From Chrysochromulina tobinii (taxonomy: Eukaryota; Haptophyta; Prymnesiales; Chrysochromulinaceae), in the NCBI GenBank assembly GCA_001275005.1, contig JWZX01002626.1:1-35456 (forward strand): 35,456 nt of DNA. Reading direction: 5' to 3'. The translations under genes and the position numbers were made by a program. This document shows positions 24,332 to 33,020 of the stretch, in pieces. The notes beneath the pieces were generated by a model. The model made no database searches. It had not been told where the DNA came from and saw nothing but the letters and a program-made list of their open reading frames with translations. Each line of letters begins with the position of its first letter. Position 1 is the first letter of the stretch.

Positions 24332-25753
24332 TCAGCCGAGCAGCTCGACGCGGAAGTGCGGCACCGCCGAGAGCATCTGCTGGAGCACATTTGTCTCGCC
24401 CACCTCATGGACGCGCAGAGGCGCCATGAACAGTGGCGAGAAGGGCACACAGCACAGCGTGGTGAGCGCTGCCCGCAGCTTCGGCGCTTCGCGCACCCAG
24501 CGGGGCGCTCGGACGCCGAGCGCAGTGAGCACAGTCTCCAGGGTGCAGATGATGCCCTGGGTCAGGAAGAAGAGCAAGTTGCTCCCAAACGCTCGGCCGC
24601 CCGACGCGGCCATGAAGGCATATTCGTGGAACAGGCCGGAGACGACGAAGGCTGCGAGGGCGCACAAGCCAGTAGGCGTCTTGCGCGCGCGGAGTGGCGA
24701 GAAGATGGATCTGTGGAAGAGGCCGCGTATGAGCAGGTTCCAGCGGCGCGACCAAAAGTCGACCGGCGACTGCGAGGCGAACATCGGGTTGCGGAAGAAG
24801 GTCTGCGGGCGCAGGCCAAACGAGTTGAGCACGAGCGCGTTCCCTTCTCCGGTGATCATCAGGCAGACATAGATGATCCATACGGCAGCATAGACACGGA
24901 TCGCATAGAGGAGGGACGGGGCCGCGGCGACGAGCGCCTCGGGCGGCTCGTGCGCGTGCGCCGACGCGAGCGCCATGTAGCCCGCCAGCACGAGCATCAC
25001 CTTGCGGATGGTGGCGGGAAGCTCGGAGGGCGGCGCCACCTCGTTTGAATGCTGGTCGCCGCGGTACTCGACGAGGATGAGAAGGTGGAGAAGGAGGGTG
25101 CGCGGCGAGGCGACAACGGCGGGACGCGCCGTGCCACCCACGATGTCGAGCACCTTCCAGTAGCTCACCCACAGCATGAGCGCACACCCCATCTTGGGCA
25201 GACCGTAGCTCGACTCGAGCAAGAATGGCAAGGGCAGCGCAAGCGCGCCGAGCACAACGGAGAGTGCGCCGCTCGCGGCGTTGCCGCGGCCCGCAAGGAG
25301 TATCGCGGTGTGCGTGCACGCGATGGCGAACGAGAGGGAGGCGAAGACGCCCAGCTCGAGCAGCAGCGACAGGTTAGGAGGCACGAAGTGCACCTGCATG
25401 CTGTCGCCGCCGAGGGTGAGCGCAATCGTCTTGGGCAGCTGGACGTTCTCCTCGAACAGGCGGACGAGCGTGCTCACGTCCGAGGCGGCGGCCGCACTCA
25501 GTGCGAGCATAGCGACGGCCGTGGATAGATAGAGCCCGGTGTGTTCTACTGGCTCCTCTTTGAGGGGTGCGAGAACCGTGACGCTGCCTTCCGGTTTCGG
25601 CTCATCGACGAATGACGTCATCGATGGGACTCGAGACATGGCGTCGGCCTGCGACGGCGTGGCATCAATGCTGGCGGTGTTGGGGCTCGGAGGGGCCGCC
25701 GCTGTGGCATCCATGTCGGGCGGGTCCTCTTTCGTGCGCAAGGCGCGCGGCAT
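24332..25753 (-). CDS. MBOAT-family acyltransferase, wax-synthase-like
   Basis: 473 residues, multi-pass. After a polar N-terminus of about 70 residues come hydrophobic segments near 72-92, 128-155, 160-180, 187-205, 250-265, 280-302, 362-380 and 390-412. Signature motifs fit the wax synthase branch (MBOAT_2): FRNPMF then VDFWSRRWNLLIRGLFHRSI (331-350, the FWxRRWN box) and SGLFHEYAF with the candidate catalytic His376. Relatives transfer a fatty acyl group from acyl-CoA to a long-chain alcohol, sterol or diacylglycerol in the endoplasmic reticulum, making storage wax or neutral lipid; which acceptor is used is not visible. It starts at a true ATG and shows no intron. The dense open frames on the opposite strand are shadows. 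Confidence 0.85.
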   Translation of the reverse strand: MPRALRTKEDPPDMDATAAAPPSPNTASIDATPSQADAMSRVPSMTSFVDEPKPEGSVTVLAPLKEEPVEHTGLYLSTAVAMLALSAAAASDVSTLVRLFEENVQLPKTIALTLGGDSMQVHFVPPNLSLLLELGVFASLSFAIACTHTAILLAGRGNAASGALSVVLGALALPLPFLLESSYGLPKMGCALMLWVSYWKVLDIVGGTARPAVVASPRTLLLHLLILVEYRGDQHSNEVAPPSELPATIRKVMLVLAGYMALASAHAHEPPEALVAAAPSLLYAIRVYAAVWIIYVCLMITGEGNALVLNSFGLRPQTFFRNPMFASQSPVDFWSRRWNLLIRGLFHRSIFSPLRARKTPTGLCALAAFVVSGLFHEYAFMAASGGRAFGSNLLFFLTQGIICTLETVLTALGVRAPRWVREAPKLRAALTTLCCVPFSPLFMAPLRVHEVGETNVLQQMLSAVPHFRVELLG

Positions 25754-26045
25754 TCGCAGATGAATCAGACGATTCCCGTCCGAATCTTCCTATTTTGTGT
25801 AACGATGAAGTTCCGAAGTTTCTCAGACCTGAAGCACGCGGGGACCTGAAGCACGCGGGGCCCTGCCGTGCTGAACCGAAAGTCGGTGTTTGCTGCCTTC
25901 CCCCCCTCCCGGAGCGCGCCTCAGCTCCTTCCACGTGGTCTCCCCACGCAGTCGCGCTCCGGCTGATAGTGAGTCAGATAGCATAATACTCCCGGAGCGC
26001 GGAGGAAGCCACCGCTGCACGAGGCGGCGCACTCGCGCTCACGCC
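25754..26045. other. Promoter region of the MBOAT gene
   Basis: 292 bp upstream of the acyltransferase start. It contains a 17-bp tandem repeat and CTCCCGGAGCGCG twice (near 25909 and 25990), plus a matching inverted GCGCTCCGG. No TATA box was seen. Confidence 0.4.
25827..25860. repeat. 17-bp perfect tandem repeat, two copies
   Basis: ACCTGAAGCACGCGGGG occurs twice in a row, about 75 bp upstream of the acyltransferase start codon (minus strand). Confidence 0.9.
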
Positions 26046-27122
26046 TTAAGCGGTCACCGAGCCGCCGATGTCGATGGACACTTGCACGGAGCGGGTGCCG
26101 CGAGGTGAGGGCTCCGGCTCGAGGAGCATGCGCGCGGCCTCCTCTTCGGTGCTCATGGCCACCGCCTTCGAGAGCAGCTCGTTGTAGTACGATGGGTCCA
26201 GTGGAGCGCCCGGGTAACGCAGCCAGTTCTCACCGACCACCCTGCGGTTAGTGACGAACCCGAAGAAGAAGCGTCCGACCTGCGCGGCGCGCGTCTCTGT
26301 CTCATCGAGGAGCGCCTGCAGCGGCCGCTCCCAATGCGCCACCTGCGACGCGAATGCCGACCTCTCGTGCCCCCACGTTAGGAAAAGCCGGTGGCGCACC
26401 CCCGAGGGCAGCGCCGAGACGGGCACCGTCTTCCCGCCGCCCACCGACCCCTCCGAGTCGAGGAGAGTCACAGGCGTGCTGAGGTCGGCGAGGCCCGTGT
26501 CGCCGATCGTGTGCGCGCACTGTGGCGTCAGCAGCACGCTTGAGCTCGGCCCGAGGAGCAGCACGTCCTGGGAATCGTGTCCGCGGATCTGCGACTCCTG
26601 CTCCGTGAATGGGAAGATGCGTGAGAAGACGGCCCATTTCTCGTGCATGTAGTGGATGGCGACGTCGCCGATCTTGTCGGCCCAGCCCGAGGCGCCCGGG
26701 TACCCGAAGCTCGTCACGCCGTTCTGGTGGTGCGCGAGCGCGTCGTCGTGGTCGAGGACCATCGTCACACTCCGGTAGCGGCAGCCCGAGATTCTCTTGA
26801 ACTCGATCCAACCTGGTACATCGCGGAAGAGGAGCGCGTTCGAGCCCTCTTGCTCGTACGAGTGACGCTCCGCGTGAAAGCCCTGCTTGATGATCCCACC
26901 CGCCTTCACGATCTGCTTGAGCTTCTTGAACCCCTTATGGGCAGGCTCCTCTTTTTCATCTTTTGACGTTGCTACATGCACTGGCGCCGGCCCCTCTGAC
27001 TTGTGCTCCTGCTCCTCCGCCCCGCCGTAGTCATCCAGCTCGGCGAGCGCGGCGAGCAGATCGGCGTCATCGGCGAATGCTGAGGCCGCGGCCGATTTCG
27101 AACGCAAGAGTTGCGATGGCAT
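26046..27122 (-). CDS. Unrecognised protein
   Basis: 358 residues from the first clear ATG; the frame runs on to 27365 without another ATG, with lower coding quality. The N-terminus (MPSQLLRSKSAAASAFADDA) has a short basic part, then a Leu/Asp/Glu-rich helix and a Lys/Glu-rich linker. From about residue 75 a compact, non-repetitive domain follows, with KLKQIVKAGGIIKQGFH, DVPGWIEFKRISGCRYRS, GYPGASGWADKIGDVAIHYM, RIFPFTEQESQIRGHD and RFFFGFVTNRRVVGENWLRY. The steady mix of hydrophobic and charged residues says this is a real globular protein. I see no signal peptide, membrane helix or known catalytic motif, and no function is assigned. Its start faces the thioredoxin-fold gene. Confidence 0.75.
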   Translation of the reverse strand: MPSQLLRSKSAAASAFADDADLLAALAELDDYGGAEEQEHKSEGPAPVHVATSKDEKEEPAHKGFKKLKQIVKAGGIIKQGFHAERHSYEQEGSNALLFRDVPGWIEFKRISGCRYRSVTMVLDHDDALAHHQNGVTSFGYPGASGWADKIGDVAIHYMHEKWAVFSRIFPFTEQESQIRGHDSQDVLLLGPSSSVLLTPQCAHTIGDTGLADLSTPVTLLDSEGSVGGGKTVPVSALPSGVRHRLFLTWGHERSAFASQVAHWERPLQALLDETETRAAQVGRFFFGFVTNRRVVGENWLRYPGAPLDPSYYNELLSKAVAMSTEEEAARMLLEPEPSPRGTRSVQVSIDIGGSVTA

Positions 27123-27538
27123 CTCTTTCGACTCTGATGTAGTGCTGGGGCTGGCTTTAGTGACGGGCGCGACGTGTGTCTGCCGCGGCGGCAGATACGC
27201 CTTGCTATCACGCTTGCCCTTACGCTCCTCCGAGGATGCTAAAGCCCCCGTGGATGTACTGATTGGCGCCGGCCGACGGCCGGGATGGAGGCAGTACTGA
27301 GGCAGTACGAAAAAGAGAGGTCTTATCGGAGTTGGCGAACTCGGCGTGTGAATGGCTGTCGGCACATTGGCTGTGAAAGTTCCGGTTGATTGTTGTTTCG
27401 GTGTATCTTATCCATAGGCTGTGAATGGATATGAAACCATGTAGAGCGAAAACGCGCCTTGTCGGCACACGACGACTGGTTTCCCGCGGTATTCGCAAAA
27501 CTACTGTATCCGGATACTGCCCTCTCGCCGTGCCAGGG
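27123..27538. promoter_or_regulatory. Divergent promoter region
   Basis: Separates the unrecognised gene from the thioredoxin-fold gene. It is visibly less GC-rich near 27300-27425, as expected for promoter DNA. The ATG at 27425 is in frame with the right-hand gene. Confidence 0.4.
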
Positions 27539-28150
27539 ATGCCGAGCTACGAAGAGACACAGACGTTCACGGTCCTGGACATCGATGCGAGCAAGGCGGG
27601 CGAGAGCACGACGCTCGCCGCCTTCCGTGCGGGCAAGCCCCTCGTCCTCGACTTCTGGCACACCCGCTGCACAAAGTGCCCCACCGCCATCTCCAAGCTC
27701 GATACGATCGCGCCCAAGCACCCAGACGTGACGTTCGCGGCGTGCGCGCTCTCGCTGGGTTCGGAGACCGAGGGCACACAGGAGCAGGTTCTCGACCTGC
27801 TCGAAGGGCAGTGGGAGAACCTCAGGCACATGTACATGACTGTCGCCGAGAAGGAGGCTGCGAAGACACAGTTTGGCTTCACACAGCTGCCGTTCGCCGT
27901 TGTCTTCGGCGCGGACGGCACCATCCTATTCAGCGGCGACCCGCAGGGCATCGACTTCGCCACCGTCTTCGCTCCCAAACCCGTCGCCGCTGCTGTCGCT
28001 GCGGCGCCCAATGCGGAGCAGCAGCTCTCGGCCGACCTCGCGTCGAAGGCGAGCGTGTGCGCTAAAGAAGCGCCGCCGCTCCAGCCGCTGGGCGAGGCCA
28101 ATCGCGCGCCCGTGGTGCTCGGCTTCGGCAACGCTGACGAGGACTTTTGA
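27539..28150 (+). CDS. Thioredoxin-fold (TlpA/redoxin-like) protein
   Basis: 203 residues. The fold is plain: KPLVLDFWHTRCTKCPTAIS, with a CxxC pair (Cys44, Cys47) after the first strand, then VTFAACALSLG, FGFTQLPFAVVFGADGTILF with the cis-proline (LPF), and GDPQGIDF. The WHTRCTKCP context resembles TlpA/ResA-like redox proteins more than classical thioredoxin (WCGPC). Such proteins reduce or form disulfides. The last 60 residues are an Ala-rich tail ending GFGNADEDF. An in-frame ATG at 27425 would add 38 residues rich in Arg and poor in acids, which could be a mitochondrial presequence; I prefer 27539 because the added stretch is AT-richer than the coding region. The substrate is unknown. 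Confidence 0.8.
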   Translation: MPSYEETQTFTVLDIDASKAGESTTLAAFRAGKPLVLDFWHTRCTKCPTAISKLDTIAPKHPDVTFAACALSLGSETEGTQEQVLDLLEGQWENLRHMYMTVAEKEAAKTQFGFTQLPFAVVFGADGTILFSGDPQGIDFATVFAPKPVAAAVAAAPNAEQQLSADLASKASVCAKEAPPLQPLGEANRAPVVLGFGNADEDF

Positions 28151-28675
28151 GTATGTCCTCGAGGCATGAGGCAAGAAGAAGTGACCACGACCGCCGCGGA
28201 GCCCTTCTGAGCGCAGCACTGACGTCTTACGGTCTGAGCGTTATACGTTCGTCGAGTCCAAGTGCGGGTCTCGGCACACGGACAGCCAGGTATCGATCTC
28301 GTGTTTCACGTTCAAAACGTACTCAAAACGAGCGGCGGAGATACCTGACTCGCTCTCCCCGACCTTTTCCTGAGCCCGCGCGCCGCGGGTGGACGAAGCT
28401 GCCGATGCAACGGCGTACATGTAACGTGATCGGCGCGGTACCGTGACCTCCCGTCGATTCTCGGAGTTGCGCGACGCTTAAATCCGGCCACACCTCTCCA
28501 TTCATGATGTGATTGTGCGGCCGTGGCCCTCGTGCTTGGGGGTCCGGAGTTTGCGCGTCGTGTTGAACGGCAACAGCAACGGCCATCCCCCCGTTCAAAG
28601 CGATCGAGTCCCTCGAATGCGCGTTGTGTTGCACAGCACGCCATTTCTAGGAAGCCGGATCTCACGCAGGCGCGG
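28151..28675. other. Intergenic region before the RING-LON gene
   Basis: 525 bp without a recognisable gene, RNA or TATA box. The part from 28523 is open in the next gene's frame but lacks an ATG until 28676. It presumably contains the 3' end of the thioredoxin-fold transcript and the next promoter. Confidence 0.4.
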
Positions 28676-29992
28676 ATGGCGAGTGCAGATCAATTGACAC
28701 CGCTGGACGCAGAGGCAGTAGATGCCCGCCTTGAGTGCAGCGTCTGCCTCCGCCTGCTGCACGAGCCGGCGACGCTGGCGTGCGGTCATTCTTTCTGCCG
28801 GCGCTGCCTGTCCCAGTGTATGCAGCGCGCACGCAAGTGCCCAACATGCCGGTGCGACATCGAGGCGCAGCCCGCTGAGTCGATTGCGCTGTCGCAGGCG
28901 TTGCGGCTGCTGCATCCGCGCGAGGCAGCGGAGCGCGCACGCGAGGAGGTGGCATTGCCGCCGCAGCTGCAGCTCGCGGGCTTGCGCTCGCTGCCGCTCT
29001 TCGTTCTCGAGCCGCTGCTGCCAGCACAGACGATCCATCTGCACGTCTTCGAGCCGCGCTACATCCGGCTGACGCAGCGCGCACTCACGGAGGCTTCCCT
29101 CGAGAAGCGCTTTGGCATGGTCGCGATCTCGCACCGCGGGATGAGCCCCGTCGGCGTGACCGTTCGCATTATAAACTGGACTGAGGTGGCCGGTGGCCGC
29201 TACTTCCTGACAGTTGTGGGCGAGCGGCGCTTCCGCATCCTGCGCACGTGGGACGTGGACGGGTACCGCAATGCGGAGGTGGCGTGGGTGAATGACGCGG
29301 AGCCCGAGCGGGTCGACCCACCGACGGCCGAAGTGGCCGAGAACTCCCTCGCCGACGCGGCCGCCGCCACCGAGCGTGCCGCGCTGCCGCGACGGCTCAT
29401 GGTACGCGAGTGCAAGGCAGCCATTGGCGAGTGGACAGCCGCAGTGATGCAGGGGTGGGAGCGTCGTACTGGGCAGCTCGACGCCCTGCTGCGCGAGCTC
29501 GGCCCTGCTCCAGACGGCGACACGCTCGAGGGTGCCGAGATGCTGGGGCTCTGGTGCGCGGCGCTCATTAACCCGCTTCCGCCACTTGGGGTCGCACCCG
29601 AGATCCGGCTGCAGGCCCTCGAGTGCACCGACTCGGTCGAGCGTCTTCGGCTGGTCCTCGTGGCTGCGGAAAGCTCACTCCAGCACATGCGCGCGCCACG
29701 CTCGAGCCTCTTTGGCGGCCGCCTCTTTCGGCTGCTTAGTTGGCGCATCGGCGCTCTCGGCGACTACCCGCATGCATTCCCCTTTCTGGCGGTCGTGGGC
29801 GTGCTCGTGCTCAAGTGGGCTGTGCTGGAGTCCGAGGGCGCAAATTGGAGTTGGAGTCCGGAGAGCGATTCGGTCGTGGTGGAAGCGGGGACGGTGATGG
29901 AGGAAGCGGCGAGGCTTCGACCTTCGGGCTTGAGCAGCATGGTTGCAAGCATGCCACGCCGGGTCGTCATGGTGCTCGCGCGCGTATGGTAG
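28676..29992 (+). CDS. RING finger plus Lon N-terminal-domain protein (LONRF-like), C-terminal membrane anchor
   Basis: 438 residues. Residues 21-58 are a C3HC4 RING: CSVC, CGHSFCRRC, CPTC (Cys21, 24, 36, His38, Cys41, 44, 55, 58). Residues 103-330 match the Lon substrate-binding (LON/PUA-like) domain: LPLFVLEPLLPAQTIHLHVF, EPRYIRL, KRFGMVAISHR, GGRYFLTVVGERRFRIL. This RING-LON pairing is that of LONRF E3 ubiquitin ligases, which recognise damaged or misfolded proteins, but the tetratricopeptide repeats of the animal proteins are missing. A hydrophobic helix FPFLAVVGVLVLKWAV (368-383) near the C-terminus suggests a tail-anchored ligase on an organelle membrane. The ATG at 28676 is the first in frame before the RING. 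A ubiquitin-ligase role is inferred from the domains. Confidence 0.88.
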   Translation: MASADQLTPLDAEAVDARLECSVCLRLLHEPATLACGHSFCRRCLSQCMQRARKCPTCRCDIEAQPAESIALSQALRLLHPREAAERAREEVALPPQLQLAGLRSLPLFVLEPLLPAQTIHLHVFEPRYIRLTQRALTEASLEKRFGMVAISHRGMSPVGVTVRIINWTEVAGGRYFLTVVGERRFRILRTWDVDGYRNAEVAWVNDAEPERVDPPTAEVAENSLADAAAATERAALPRRLMVRECKAAIGEWTAAVMQGWERRTGQLDALLRELGPAPDGDTLEGAEMLGLWCAALINPLPPLGVAPEIRLQALECTDSVERLRLVLVAAESSLQHMRAPRSSLFGGRLFRLLSWRIGALGDYPHAFPFLAVVGVLVLKWAVLESEGANWSWSPESDSVVVEAGTVMEEAARLRPSGLSSMVASMPRRVVMVLARVW

Positions 29993-30294
29993 CTTGCTGC
30001 GAGTCGCGAGTGTGGAGAACTATCACAGCGCGAGCAAAGCTCGTCGCTCAACTGTCGTCTTCCTGCGTCGTCTCGTATCGCGACGTATGCGCGACACTGC
30101 AGTCTGCACACGGCTCACTGATTGTACCGTAAAGACGTTCACAAAATCAGGACTTCTAGTAGCTTTCGGAAACATGAGTGAGGAGGATGGTGGTGTAATT
30201 CACAGTCAAAGGTTTATTCACAGCCAATGTTCACACGAGTTGATCAGGGAGCCCCCCTCCCAAGGGCCCAGCCTGCAGGCCCAGCCGGGGCGGG
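29993..30294. other. Intergenic region between RING-LON and thioesterase genes
   Basis: 302 bp. No TATA box or RNA gene is evident. TTTATTCACAGCCAATGTTC lies near 30212, a CCAAT-like motif about 70 bp before the thioesterase start. Confidence 0.35.
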
Positions 30295-31134
30295 ATGCGA
30301 AAAGGCGCGGCCATCTGCATCCATCCGCGAGACGTCGTAAAGGAGCCTGCACGCGTGCGGCTGCGCGTTGTGTGCGTGCCGCAGGCTGGCATGGGTGCAT
30401 GGGCCTTCCACGGCTGGCAGGAACATTTCCGACCCGAGGTGGAGATTTTTCCTGTTGAGATCCCGGGCCGCAACTCGCGAATGACTGAGCCCAAGCCGAC
30501 AACAATGGGAGAGCTCGTCAAGAACCTCTTCGCCGACCTCGAAGCGTGTGGCACCTTCAACAAGCCTTATGTCCTGCTCGGTCACAGCCTCGGAGCGCTT
30601 GTCGCCTACGAGCTCGTGGCGGAGGTGCTCCGCAAGGGCGTGCGCGAGCCCTCGCTCTTCATCGCGTCGGGCGCGCGCGCGCCGCACCTTGCGGCCCTTG
30701 AGCACGACGCCGACGTGCTGCAGCCGGCCATTTCCGAGCTCTCCGATTCGGAATTCTGGAGGCACTTTGAGCGCCGGTATGGGCGCAACCCTGACCTCGC
30801 CTCCCCGGACATACAGGCCATGGTGCTGCCACTGCTGCGGACCGACTTTGGGATCCTCGAGACATACAGGCCCAGCCGCGCCGCCGCGCCGCTTCCGTGC
30901 TCGCTCGTCGCCTGCTGCGCCCGTGACGACGCGCGGCTCAAGCCGGGCCAGCTTGAAGCGTGGGCAGCGTACGCCGCCGACGGTCAGTTTCGTGAGCAGA
31001 CCTTTGAGGTGACGCCTCTGCCGTGGTCGACGCCCCATCGGTACCTCATCGAATCACCGAGCAGCTTCCAGACGTTTCTCGCGCGCGAGTGCGACGAGCT
31101 GCTCAGTGATTTGGCGTTCCTCGTCGCCACATAG
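30295..31134 (+). CDS. Type II thioesterase (alpha/beta hydrolase)
   Basis: 279 residues. The thioesterase family features are in order: VVCVPQAGMGAWAFHGWQEH, VEIPGRNSRM, the nucleophile elbow VLLGHSLGALVAYEL (Ser98), a lid region with SELSDSEFWRHFERRYG, the acid loop CCARDDARLKPGQLEAW (Asp211 or 212) and His248 in TPHRYLIES. Type II thioesterases are free-standing enzymes that clear stalled acyl groups from polyketide, non-ribosomal peptide or fatty acid synthases, or release medium-chain fatty acids. No synthase is in this window, so it would act in trans. The first 20 residues before the core are basic and non-conserved; the ATG at 30295 is the first good start. No intron or targeting signal is obvious. 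Confidence 0.88.
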   Translation: MRKGAAICIHPRDVVKEPARVRLRVVCVPQAGMGAWAFHGWQEHFRPEVEIFPVEIPGRNSRMTEPKPTTMGELVKNLFADLEACGTFNKPYVLLGHSLGALVAYELVAEVLRKGVREPSLFIASGARAPHLAALEHDADVLQPAISELSDSEFWRHFERRYGRNPDLASPDIQAMVLPLLRTDFGILETYRPSRAAAPLPCSLVACCARDDARLKPGQLEAWAAYAADGQFREQTFEVTPLPWSTPHRYLIESPSSFQTFLARECDELLSDLAFLVAT

Positions 31135-31428
31135 CCGCGTGCCTGCGGTTGACTGTTGTGCGGGCTGACGCGCGGGGGTCGGCGGCACGTCAGTGAGTCT
31201 TGCGAGTCTGAGTGACAGTGATTGTCGAATCCTGAACAACACCTACCACAGCGCGTACGCAGCTGCGTGTTACCTACGCAGCTACCTGTACACACGGTCC
31301 AGAACGCGTGATTCGGGCCTTCCTCCGCGGCCGCGCTCGGCCGTTCCGGATCTCGGTGCACGGTGTCCAGTGTGCACGCGAGCCCGAGCTGCGGGAAGCC
31401 CGCACCACGCACACGCGTGTACGTTTCA
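31135..31428. other. Convergent gap between thioesterase and J-domain genes
   Basis: 294 bp. Both genes end into it. Contains GCAGCTGCGTG/ACGCAGCTACC, a short inverted repeat near 31258-31285. Nothing else was recognised. Confidence 0.35.
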
Positions 31429-32796
31429 TCACGTCGGCGCGCCGTGGACCGGGGCCGGGCGTCCGTGTGATGAAGACCGCCGGTGACCTCTCAAGCGCCC
31501 AAGACGGCGCCCTCCGGAGCCGCGATGGCGTGCCCATGGCAACGGTCCACCGAGCGCGATGGCCCTCACCGACCAGACGAGCAAGCCCGCCACGAACATC
31601 CCGAGTGGCGCCTGAAGCTTCACGAGCTCCCGTGCCGAAACGGCGAGCGCCGCATCCATCGCGTGCCCCACTGGTGACCCACGGATGGCATCGCCGATGG
31701 CGGCCGCCGCCATGGCTCCGGGCGTCTCGGCCACCGCGCCCACAGCAGTCCGCAGAGCCTGCAGCCCATCCTGCAACCCATGCTGCAACCCTGGGGGGCC
31801 TGAACGCACACTGGCCGCATGCTCTCGCAGCGCCACCAGCGCCTCGTCGGGAGTGCTCACGCAACGTCGCAGGTAGCTCGCCTGACCATCCTGACGCAGC
31901 TGCGGCAGCGCCCATAGCAGCGCCACGCCAGGGCAAGTCAGCAGCTCGGCAGGTAGGGTGGTGCATCTAGAGTGGAGCACGCGTGCACACTGGAGGGCGG
32001 GGCTGCCTGCCGCGCTGGCCACGCGCGCCGCCGTGCGCAGCGCCTTGGATGCCGAGGGCAGCACGAGCGCCAACGCGAGCCGTGGAGTGCCCCCTGCGGT
32101 GGATAGAAGCCCGTGGAGCTGGGCCGAGGTGCATACGCTAGGCAGCTCTGGAAGTGAGTCCACAGCTGCGTCGACCAGCTCGGTGGCATTGAGTGGCGCA
32201 GCAAAATGGCGCGCGCCCGCTGCCGCGGTGATCAGGACCGCCGCGGGAAGGTCCATGCTGCCGCCGGGCATCAAGCTGCGAGCGAGCTGTGGCTCGGCCT
32301 CGACGTCCAGCGCGGCAACGTGCACAGCTCCACGCAGCTGCCGGCGCACCTCGAGCATCGCAGGTGCGGAGCGTGCTGCTCGTGGTGAGCCTCCGAGATG
32401 CAAGAAGAGCAGCGCGGTGCGGCCACGACGCAAATGTTCGTGCAGTGCGCCGACTGAGTGGCGCCGTAAGTAAGGCATGCCGCTCGCCCAGCGAAACGAA
32501 CGCGATTGCGCGGAGCCTAGAACGATGGACCGCACCATCGCGAGCGGCCCACGCCGTCGGTGCTTCATCTCGCCATCCGCCTCACGTTGCATGTCGTACT
32601 CGCGTCGCCTCTCCATGTCACCAATGATGTCCCATGCACAATTGATCGCCGCGAGCCTGGCGGTGGCCGAGGCCTCGGAGCTCTTGTCCGGGTGATGTTT
32701 CAGTGCGAGGGCACGGTATGCGCGCTTGATGTCGGCGGTCTCAGCATCGGGAGCGACTCCCAAAGTCTTGTAGTGGTCAGGTAACTTGGGAGGCAT
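31429..32796 (-). CDS. J-domain (DnaJ/HSP40) protein with thioredoxin-like region and C-terminal membrane helix
   Basis: 455 residues. Residues 7-70 are a J domain: DHYKTLGVAPDAETADIKRA, YRALALKHHPDKSS with the HPD triad (35-37), and the helix ending EYD. J domains stimulate Hsp70 ATPase. Residues 126-192 look thioredoxin-like (TALLFLHLGGSPRAA, VHVAALDVEAEPQLARSL, DLPAAVLI) but without a CxxC active site. The remainder is Ala/Leu-rich with scattered Cys. A hydrophobic helix, PLGMFVAGLLVWSVRAIALG (398-416), is followed by an Arg-rich tail. The order J domain, thioredoxin-like segment and membrane helix recalls DNAJC16-type endoplasmic reticulum co-chaperones. There is no signal peptide, so a C-terminally anchored protein facing the cytosol is as likely. 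It starts at a true ATG and shares a 224-bp promoter region with the TMEM70-like gene. Confidence 0.85.
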   Translation of the reverse strand: MPPKLPDHYKTLGVAPDAETADIKRAYRALALKHHPDKSSEASATARLAAINCAWDIIGDMERRREYDMQREADGEMKHRRRGPLAMVRSIVLGSAQSRSFRWASGMPYLRRHSVGALHEHLRRGRTALLFLHLGGSPRAARSAPAMLEVRRQLRGAVHVAALDVEAEPQLARSLMPGGSMDLPAAVLITAAAGARHFAAPLNATELVDAAVDSLPELPSVCTSAQLHGLLSTAGGTPRLALALVLPSASKALRTAARVASAAGSPALQCARVLHSRCTTLPAELLTCPGVALLWALPQLRQDGQASYLRRCVSTPDEALVALREHAASVRSGPPGLQHGLQDGLQALRTAVGAVAETPGAMAAAAIGDAIRGSPVGHAMDAALAVSARELVKLQAPLGMFVAGLLVWSVRAIALGGPLPWARHRGSGGRRLGRLRGHRRSSSHGRPAPVHGAPT

Positions 32797-33020
32797 GATA
32801 AGTGGGAGCCGTCGAGACGCACATCCTGGGTGCCCGACACACCCACGCGACGTCCGCGGTCGAGGTGTGAAGCGTCACCGCCGACAATGAACCAAATTGT
32901 TCGTGCAGGTCTGTGTCTCTTCCTTTTACAAAAACACTGGGTGGAGCCGTCCACTTGTGTTGATTTTCTGACTCGATTTTCATTGCCGAAACTCTTGCGT
33001 CCCCCGACCATTGTGGCGCG
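32797..33020. promoter_or_regulatory. Divergent promoter region, J-domain / TMEM70-like genes
   Basis: Only 224 bp separate the two start codons. An AT-richer patch (TTTTACAAAAACACTGG near 32925) lies in the middle. No TATA box is clear. Co-expression of the two protein-quality genes would be possible but is not shown. Confidence 0.4.

Noticed and set aside
24137-25528. Plus-strand open frames of 303 and 159 codons opposite the MBOAT gene
   Set aside because: The minus strand carries the FWxRRWN and SGLFHEY motifs and membrane helices; the plus frames are charged, low-complexity shadows.
31274-31970. Open frames on both strands at the 3' end of the J-domain gene
   Set aside because: They overlap the J-domain gene in other frames and have an Arg/Pro/Ala-rich shadow composition.
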